From an uncultured Veillonellaceae bacterium (GTDB lineage Bacteria; Bacillota; Negativicutes; Veillonellales; Negativicoccaceae): DNA of 6,230 nt. Below the pieces are notes generated by a model. That model was not told where the DNA came from, searched no databases, and saw nothing but the letters and a program-made list of their open reading frames with translations. The position numbers were made by a program, and so were the translations under genes. Shown here in pieces: positions 1-4,601 of this stretch; positions within the stretch are counted from its first letter, which is position 1; each line of letters begins with the position of its first letter. The stretch is taken from assembly GCA_900556745.1 (NCBI GenBank), contig USPU01000050.1:1-6230 (forward strand). The letters run 5' to 3'.

Positions 1-674
1 ATATCATCGGCGCGATCGGACCGTTTATCGTCGTCTTTACCGTCGCCGTCGGTATGTACACATTTTTCCATGATTTCAGTTGGACGACTGCGCCGGTCGC
101 GACAACGACGGCCGCGCTCGCTGCCCAGCCGGTCGCGCACTGGTGGCAGGCGGGAACATTATTCTTTTGCTACAACATGCTCGCCGGCATGGTCTTTTTC
201 ACCGAACTCGGCGCCCAGGCCTCGAGTCGTAAAGAAGCGGGTATCGCCGGTTTTTGCGGCGGCTTCTTCCTGATGCTGACGGTCGTCGGCATGCTGTGCG
301 GCATGCTCGCCAACTTTGACGCCGTGATAGGTTTGCAGGTGCCTAATCTGTATCTCGGCGCGAAGATCAGTCCTTTGGTCGCGCTCGTTTTCTCCGTCAT
401 CATCATGCTCGGGATCTACTCGACCACCGCGCCGATGTATTGGCTGATTAAAAATGAATGCTTGAAGGTCGTTCCGCAGCGTTGGGAAATTGCACTGACC
501 GTTGCGCTCGGCGCGGTATTCATGCTCGGAGGTTCGTTCCCGTTCGGTAAGCTGGTATCGCTCATTTATCCGTTTGTCGGCTATGTGGGCATCGCGCTGG
601 TTCTCGTCGTTTTTGCCCGCACGCTCTTCAGAAGCTCGTCGAATGACGCGGAAGGTGATGTAGAGACGAATTAA
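1..674 (+). CDS. YkvI-like multi-pass membrane protein, C-terminal part (5' end outside window)
   Basis: The frame is open from position 3, through an internal ATG at 54, to the TAA at 672-674, giving 223 residues. Seventeen hydrophobic residues precede the ATG at 54 (IIGAIGPFIVVFTVAVG), so the gene almost certainly starts before the window. About six membrane segments are visible in fragment numbering: roughly 1-20, 50-68, 80-103, 124-145, 162-178 and 184-207. A short hydrophilic tail (SSSNDAEGDVETN) follows. The pattern 'YNMLAGMVFF' followed later by 'GIYSTTAPMYW' resembles the uncharacterised YkvI family of Firmicutes, which is related to the APC-type transporter fold. The substrate is unknown, and transport is an inference from the fold. 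The gene ends just before a strong terminator and converges on bioB, so it is not part of the biotin gene's transcript. I am confident of a membrane protein and moderately confident of the family. Confidence 0.75.
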   Translation, partial: IIGAIGPFIVVFTVAVGMYTFFHDFSWTTAPVATTTAALAAQPVAHWWQAGTLFFCYNMLAGMVFFTELGAQASSRKEAGIAGFCGGFFLMLTVVGMLCGMLANFDAVIGLQVPNLYLGAKISPLVALVFSVIIMLGIYSTTAPMYWLIKNECLKVVPQRWEIALTVALGAVFMLGGSFPFGKLVSLIYPFVGYVGIALVLVVFARTLFRSSSNDAEGDVETN

Positions 675-686
675 GAAATTACGACA

Positions 687-720
687 CTAAAAAAGCTCTC
701 CCGAGGGAGAGCTTTTTTAG
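687..720. terminator. Bidirectional intrinsic terminator between the ykvI-like gene and bioB
   Basis: The 16-base arm CTAAAAAAGCTCTCCC (687-702) is matched exactly by its reverse complement at 705-720. In RNA this gives a stem with GC-containing core GCTCTCC/GGAGAGC and a CGAG tetraloop (702-705). A run of six A (689-694) lies on one side and six T (713-718) on the other, so the hairpin is followed by a U-tract when read from either direction. It sits 12 bp after the stop of the membrane-protein gene and 21 bp after the stop of bioB on the opposite strand, so it serves both convergent genes. Confidence 0.93.
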
Positions 721-741
721 TTGTTTGGAGAATTAGTAAGA

Positions 742-1764
742 TTAGGCTTCTTCCGCGACGGGACGAAGCACGGGGCGGGTGAAACCGAGACCGAGATCGC
801 GTACCATCACGCGATCCGCTTCGGGATCCCGACCGCCGGTAGTGAGGTAGCCACCGACCATAATGCCGTTCAAGCCGGCATTCAGCGCGTACGCCTGCAG
901 ATCGCGCAAGTTGACTTCGCGACCGCCGGCGGTGCGGATCAAAGCCCGCGGCAAAATGAAGCGGAAAACCGCAAACGTCCGCAAAATTTCCAGCGGCGAA
1001 AGCGATTTGTTATTTTCAAAAGGCGTGCCTTTAATCGGATTCAGAATATTGAGCGGTATGGAATCGACGTCGAGTTCTTTCAGCGTGAACGCCATTTCGA
1101 CGCGTTGTTCGTTCGTTTCGCCCAAGCCGAGAATCCCGCCCGAGCAGACGCGAATACCGACGTCCTGCGCCGCTTTCAAGGTCGTCAATTTATCTTCGAA
1201 GGTATGCGTTTGGCAAATGTCCGGAAAATGGCTCGGAGCCGTTTCGATATTGGAATGGTAACGGGTGACCCCGATGTCTTTGAGTTGTTGCAACTGGTCT
1301 TTGGTGACGAGTCCGAGCGAGCAGCAGATTTCGATGCCCACTTCCTTACGGATGCGTTTGAGCGCGCGCACGATGCCTTCAAATTCGCGCGGATTGCCCT
1401 GGTTGCGTCCGCTGGTGACGATGGAAAAACGCACCGCGCCGGCCTCTTTGGCTTTTTTCGCCGCTTCGACCAATGATTCTTCATCAAGGAGGGGATATTC
1501 TTTTACCCCGGTATTATAGTAAGAAGATTGCGCGCAGAATGCGCAGTTCTCCGGGCAACGACCGCTGCGCGCGTTGATGATCGCGCAAAAATCAACACGA
1601 TGACCATTGTACTTCTGGCGAATTTTATCCGCCATCGCCATTAAAAGCATCGTGTTTTCATCACTGGTGTTGATCAGGGAAATGCCTTCTTCTTTCGTGA
1701 TTTCACCGCCGTCGAGAACACGGTCGGCCAGCGCAATAATTTGCGCGCAAGTTGCGTCCATCAT
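742..1764 (-). CDS. bioB: Biotin synthase (radical SAM), likely the anaerobic 'type II' form
   Basis: BioB converts desthiobiotin to biotin by inserting sulfur, the last step of biotin synthesis, in the cytoplasm. The product is 340 residues, normal for the family. The radical-SAM motif CPENCAFC supplies Cys70, Cys74 and Cys77 for the SAM-binding [4Fe-4S] cluster. Other family marks are YHSNIETAPSHF (169-180), VCSGGILGLGE (206-216), NPIKGTPFE (242-250) and IRTAGGRE (276-283). Aligned by eye to E. coli BioB, the auxiliary-cluster ligands Cys128, Cys188 and Arg260 correspond to Cys147, Cys207 and Arg277. The Cys97 position is Ser114, and Ser43 is Cys60. This suggests a different auxiliary cluster (see findings). 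Two ATGs are in tandem (1764 and 1761). The GGGGTGG at 1772-1766 lies 1 nt from the first and 4 nt from the second, so the second (339 residues) is somewhat more likely. No other bio gene is in the window. The gene is transcribed divergently from the MocR-type regulator. Confidence 0.97.
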   Translation of the reverse strand: MMDATCAQIIALADRVLDGGEITKEEGISLINTSDENTMLLMAMADKIRQKYNGHRVDFCAIINARSGRCPENCAFCAQSSYYNTGVKEYPLLDEESLVEAAKKAKEAGAVRFSIVTSGRNQGNPREFEGIVRALKRIRKEVGIEICCSLGLVTKDQLQQLKDIGVTRYHSNIETAPSHFPDICQTHTFEDKLTTLKAAQDVGIRVCSGGILGLGETNEQRVEMAFTLKELDVDSIPLNILNPIKGTPFENNKSLSPLEILRTFAVFRFILPRALIRTAGGREVNLRDLQAYALNAGLNGIMVGGYLTTGGRDPEADRVMVRDLGLGFTRPVLRPVAEEA

Positions 1765-1802
1765 TCCACCCCGTTCATGCTGTAAATGTTTCCGTATTTC
1801 TT

Positions 1803-1870
1803 ATGTTTACTCTTGTATTGTAACCGCATTAACAATATAAGTCAACGGTGAAAATTTTATCAGTTTACAA
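1803..1870. promoter_or_regulatory. Candidate BirA-type (biotin repressor) operator region over the bioB promoter
   Basis: Two imperfect dyads resemble the bacterial BirA operator, two half-sites of the TTGTwAAC/GTTwACAA type separated by about 16-17 bp. The first is ATGTTTAC (1803-1810), 17 bp, ATTAACAA (1828-1835), which covers the -10 element. The second is AAGTCAAC (1839-1846), 16 bp, GTTTACAA (1863-1870), which covers the -35. Its right half is a full match to the consensus half-site and its left half is poor. The location over a biotin-gene promoter is what biotin-BirA repression would need. The region is AT-rich, so chance matches are quite possible, and no birA gene is in view. Confidence 0.35.
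1817..1845 (-). promoter_or_regulatory. Predicted sigma-70-type promoter of bioB
   Basis: Read on the minus strand, TTGACT (1845-1840) is followed after exactly 17 bp by TACAAT (1822-1817). Each hexamer matches the consensus (TTGACA / TATAAT) at five of six positions. Transcription would start near 1810, leaving a leader of about 46 nt before the bioB start codon. I saw no strong hairpin or riboswitch-like fold in that leader. BirA-like half-sites overlap this promoter, as described separately. Confidence 0.75.
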
Positions 1871-1890
1871 AAAAGATCTGCGCCGATAAT

Positions 1891-1920
1891 TTGCGTTCTT
1901 TCTCTGTCATGTTTTACAAT
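1891..1920 (+). promoter_or_regulatory. Possible promoter of the mocR-yhaO-yhaN operon
   Basis: TACAAT at 1915-1920 is a good -10 element. The best-placed -35 is a weak TTGCGT (1891-1896) with an 18-bp spacer, matching only TTG. A weak -35 would fit a promoter needing an activator, or autoregulation by the MocR-type protein. Transcription would start near 1927, giving a leader of only about 16 nt that just contains the ribosome binding site. The -10 is part of TTACAATA (1914-1921), the exact inverted copy of TATTGTAA (1816-1823) at the bioB -10. Confidence 0.4.
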
Positions 1921-1942
1921 AAAGTTATTAATGGAGGAACAC

Positions 1943-3319
1943 ATGACAGGTACCAAAGAGTCGCCGTTATATTTGCGGCTATATCGCGCGATGCGCGAAA
2001 AAATAGAAACCGGTGTTTGGCCGGCCGGCATGCGTTTGCATTCGGTACGTGCGCAAGCGGCGGAGCTCGGCGTCAGCAAATTTACCATTGAACGCGTGTA
2101 CAGTCGGCTCGCGAGCGAGGGCTATATTGTGGCGAAAAATCGCGCGCGCTTTACCGTGATGCCGCAACTGACGATCTGGCAATCTCCGGCGCGGCCGCAG
2201 CCTCGCACCAAAACCGAAGTCACGTATCGCTATGATCTGGCGCAAAGCGGCATGGATCGCGACGGCTTTTTATTCGCCGCGTGGCGGCGTTCACTTTCGC
2301 GGGTGTTCCGCGATGAAAAACGGTTGCTGTGTTACGGCGATATTCAAGGTGAGCGGGAACTGCGCGAAGCGTTGGCGCAGTACGGGGCTCAAGCTCGGGA
2401 TACGCGGGCGTATGCCGACGACATCATCATCGGTTCGAATACGCAGCAATTGTTGCGGATTTTAGCCAGCCTTTTGCAAACGGAGTACGGGGAAGTTTTG
2501 TTTGCGGAAACGGAATTTCCGTTGGGTGTGGATACGATGAGCGATGCGGGATTTACCGTGCGCATGTTGTACGGCGGCCACGCCGAACTTTTGCAGGCGC
2601 CGTTGCAAAATGCCCGCAAGCGCATCCTTTACGTATTGCCGTCGCTCGCCTATCGGGCGGCGGATGTGATGCCCGCGCAGATTCGCGCCGAACTTTTGTC
2701 GTGGAGCGAGCGTACGGACGGGTTGATTATTGAAGACGATTTCGACAGCGAACTTTCTTACTACGGTTCACCGGTAGCCTCGTTGCAGGGGATGGGTGAT
2801 GGCACGCGCGTCGTCTATATCGGAGCGCTTTCCAAAGTGCTGCCGCCGTCGTTGCGTTTGGCGTACATGATTTTACCGCCGGACTTGATGCAACGTTTTT
2901 TGGCGCGCCGCGAGTTATATCGTCAGACGGCGTCGGTGGCGGAGCAACTGGCGCTGGCGGATTTCATTGAGCGCGGTCATTTCACGCGGCAGATTCGCCG
3001 TTTGCGTAAACTGTACGCGGAAAAAGGAGAGCTGCTGACGAACGCATTACAGCAGACGTTCGGTGACGCGATACGGATCGATGCGCCGACCGCGGGCATT
3101 TATTTGCCCGTGTACGTTAAAACAGCCGCGTCTCGCGCCGCCTTGGTGCGCGCCGCCGCTCGACGCGGACTGCATTTGCGGCGGGTGAAACCGCAGCATA
3201 ATGAACCGGTTAACGAACGCATGTTACTGCTTTCTTTCGGTGAAATTGAGCGCGACGATATACCGGAGGTCAGCAGAATATTATACGCGGCGTATCAAGA
3301 TACTTTGAAGGAGGCCTGA
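1943..3319 (+). CDS. MocR-type transcriptional regulator (GntR helix-turn-helix plus aminotransferase-like domain)
   Basis: MocR/GabR/PdxR regulators bind DNA with an N-terminal GntR domain and sense amine, amino acid or vitamin B6 compounds through a fold-type-I aminotransferase-like domain holding pyridoxal phosphate. I chose ATG 1943 (458 residues) over ATG 1931 because GGAGG (1933-1937) lies 5 nt before 1943 and would be inside the longer reading. The winged helix covers about residues 8-73 (PAGMRLHSVRAQAAELGVSK is typical GntR). The aminotransferase-like domain covers about 95-455. It has IIEDDFDSEL, whose Asp266 would contact the pyridine nitrogen, and YIGALSKVLPPSLRLAY, whose Lys298 is the expected PLP lysine. 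The usual family motif HQFPTG after 'PS' is replaced by LAYRAA (about residues 234-239), so the ligand pocket is altered. The gene diverges from bioB and ends 1 nt before yhaO. Its target is not known and could be bioB, its own operon, or both. Confidence 0.9.
   Translation: MTGTKESPLYLRLYRAMREKIETGVWPAGMRLHSVRAQAAELGVSKFTIERVYSRLASEGYIVAKNRARFTVMPQLTIWQSPARPQPRTKTEVTYRYDLAQSGMDRDGFLFAAWRRSLSRVFRDEKRLLCYGDIQGERELREALAQYGAQARDTRAYADDIIIGSNTQQLLRILASLLQTEYGEVLFAETEFPLGVDTMSDAGFTVRMLYGGHAELLQAPLQNARKRILYVLPSLAYRAADVMPAQIRAELLSWSERTDGLIIEDDFDSELSYYGSPVASLQGMGDGTRVVYIGALSKVLPPSLRLAYMILPPDLMQRFLARRELYRQTASVAEQLALADFIERGHFTRQIRRLRKLYAEKGELLTNALQQTFGDAIRIDAPTAGIYLPVYVKTAASRAALVRAAARRGLHLRRVKPQHNEPVNERMLLLSFGEIERDDIPEVSRILYAAYQDTLKEA
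3308..3314 (+). promoter_or_regulatory. Strong ribosome binding site of the yhaO-like gene inside the regulator's 3' end
   Basis: AAGGAGG lies 6 nt before ATG 3321 and within the last codons of the MocR-type gene, whose TGA ends at 3319. This placement fixes the start of the nuclease gene and indicates that the two genes share a transcript and are probably translationally coupled. Confidence 0.9.
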
Positions 3320-3320
3320 G

Positions 3321-4601
3321 ATGGCGAAACGATTTCGATTTATTCACTGTGCGGATTTGCATTTAGGAACGCCGTTGGCTATCCGGGAAGCGCCGTCACG
3401 GTATTGGGAAAAAACATTGCGCGACGCGACTTTTCAAGCGTTCCGCAACATCGTCGATACGGCGATTGAAAAACGCGTCGCCGCGATTGTGATCGCCGGT
3501 GACGTATATAACTCGGCGGACCACAGTTTGCCGGCGCAGCTGGAATTTTCGCGCGAACTGTTTCGCGCGGCCAATGCGGGTATCAGCACGTTTATCGCGC
3601 ACGGCAACCACGATCCGGTGAGCGCGTGGCAGGCGCAGGTGCCGTTGCCGCCGACCGCGCATGTGTTCAGCGCGGACAAAGTGGAAGGATTACCGCTCGT
3701 GGTGGAAAATGAAACCGCCGCGATGATTTACGGCCGAAGCTATGCGACGATGCACACGGACGGTCGCTGGGCGTCGGATTATGTGCGCGGCGAAAGCGAT
3801 CCGTACGCGATCGCCGTCATGCACACGCAGGGACCGAAAGCGGCGTCGGACGGTCCGTACGCGCCGCTCAGCTGGGACGAGATCCGCCAAAGCGGGATCG
3901 ATTATTGGGCGCTCGGCCATGTGCACACGCGCGAGGTATTATCGGAAGATCCGTATGTCGTCTATCCGGGCAACGCGCAAAGTTTGACGGCGGCGGAAAC
4001 CGGACCCCGCGGCTGCTACCTTGTCGAAGTGGGTAGTCACGGCACGACGATGCTTGAATTTATCGCGACCGATGCCATTCGCTCGGAAACATGGGAGTTT
4101 TCCGTGACGGATTTGACGGACGTGGAGATGTTTATTAAAGCGGTGTTGGCAAAGCGGCAGGAACGTCGTCAGGAAGTGGGCAAACCGTTGCTCGTGACCT
4201 TGGTTGTGAGCGGGCGCGGCGCGCTGCATCAGGTGTTTTCCGATCCGGCGGCGCGACAGTCCATTCTGGCGCGCTTAAATGAAGAGGAAGAAATGAAACA
4301 CATTTTCGTGTATTGCCGCGCGCTTTTGGATCAGACGACGGCGGCGGTCGATTGGCAGGCGCGACGGGAAATTCCGGACGCGACGGGCGATTATCTGCGC
4401 GCGGTGGATCGACTGCGCGCCATGTCGCCGGAGGAGCGATACTACGCGTTGCGGCAGGCCGTCGCGGCGCGACCGGAATGGGAACGCTACGCGCGTTACT
4501 TCGGAGAACTCAGCGACGAACGTTTGGAAACGGCGCTCCGCCGCGCGGAAATAGCGGGTGCGCAACGGATATTGGGGGATAACGGCGATGAAGCTGACTG
4601 A
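3321..4601 (+). CDS. yhaO: YhaO/SbcD-type metallophosphoesterase (Mre11-like DNA nuclease)
   Basis: This is a 426-residue calcineurin-like phosphoesterase of the Mre11/SbcD group, most like YhaO (about 400 residues in Bacillus). Family members are two-metal nucleases that cut DNA ends together with an SMC/Rad50-like ATPase. All catalytic motifs are visible: ADLHLG (Asp12, His14), AGDVYNS (Asp61), HGNHD (Asn96, His97), MHTQG (His168) and GHVH (His200, His202). They fall within the first half. The rest (about 245-426) is a beta/alpha capping region and a helical, Arg/Glu-rich tail that in this family contacts the ATPase. There is no signal peptide, so it acts in the cytoplasm. It starts 1 nt after the regulator's stop, with a strong ribosome binding site, and overlaps the following ATPase gene by 14 bp. 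I see no damage or missing key residue. The YhaO assignment over canonical SbcD rests on the partner's YhaN-like features. Confidence 0.92.
   Translation: MAKRFRFIHCADLHLGTPLAIREAPSRYWEKTLRDATFQAFRNIVDTAIEKRVAAIVIAGDVYNSADHSLPAQLEFSRELFRAANAGISTFIAHGNHDPVSAWQAQVPLPPTAHVFSADKVEGLPLVVENETAAMIYGRSYATMHTDGRWASDYVRGESDPYAIAVMHTQGPKAASDGPYAPLSWDEIRQSGIDYWALGHVHTREVLSEDPYVVYPGNAQSLTAAETGPRGCYLVEVGSHGTTMLEFIATDAIRSETWEFSVTDLTDVEMFIKAVLAKRQERRQEVGKPLLVTLVVSGRGALHQVFSDPAARQSILARLNEEEEMKHIFVYCRALLDQTTAAVDWQARREIPDATGDYLRAVDRLRAMSPEERYYALRQAVAARPEWERYARYFGELSDERLETALRRAEIAGAQRILGDNGDEAD

Larger units (their letters stand above)
1816..1921. repeat. Inverted pair of TTACAATA at the two divergent -10 elements
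   Basis: TATTGTAA (1816-1823) and TTACAATA (1914-1921) are exact reverse complements and sit at the -10 of the leftward bioB promoter and the rightward operon promoter. TTTACAA also occurs twice in direct orientation, at 1864-1870 and 1914-1920, 50 bp apart. These could be half-sites for a shared regulator or simply similar -10 boxes in AT-rich DNA. Confidence 0.35.

Noticed and set aside
721..1476. Open frame of 251 codons on the plus strand opposite bioB
   Set aside because: It is wholly antisense to an unmistakable biotin synthase, its protein resembles no family and is rich in Arg, Phe and Ala, and it starts inside the terminator region without a ribosome binding site.
1765..1810. Riboswitch or attenuator in the bioB leader
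   Set aside because: The leader is only about 46 nt, shows no strong hairpin or U-tract, and no biotin riboswitch class is known to me.
1931..1942. Upstream ATG at 1931 as start of the MocR-type regulator
   Set aside because: This ATG overlaps the GGAGG that serves the ATG at 1943 with ideal 5-nt spacing, and it has no good ribosome binding site of its own. It would add only four residues (MEEH).
1807..2088. Small minus-strand frame spanning the divergent region and the regulator's 5' end
   Set aside because: It crosses both predicted promoters and the regulator's start and helix-turn-helix coding sequence, and shows no recognisable protein features.
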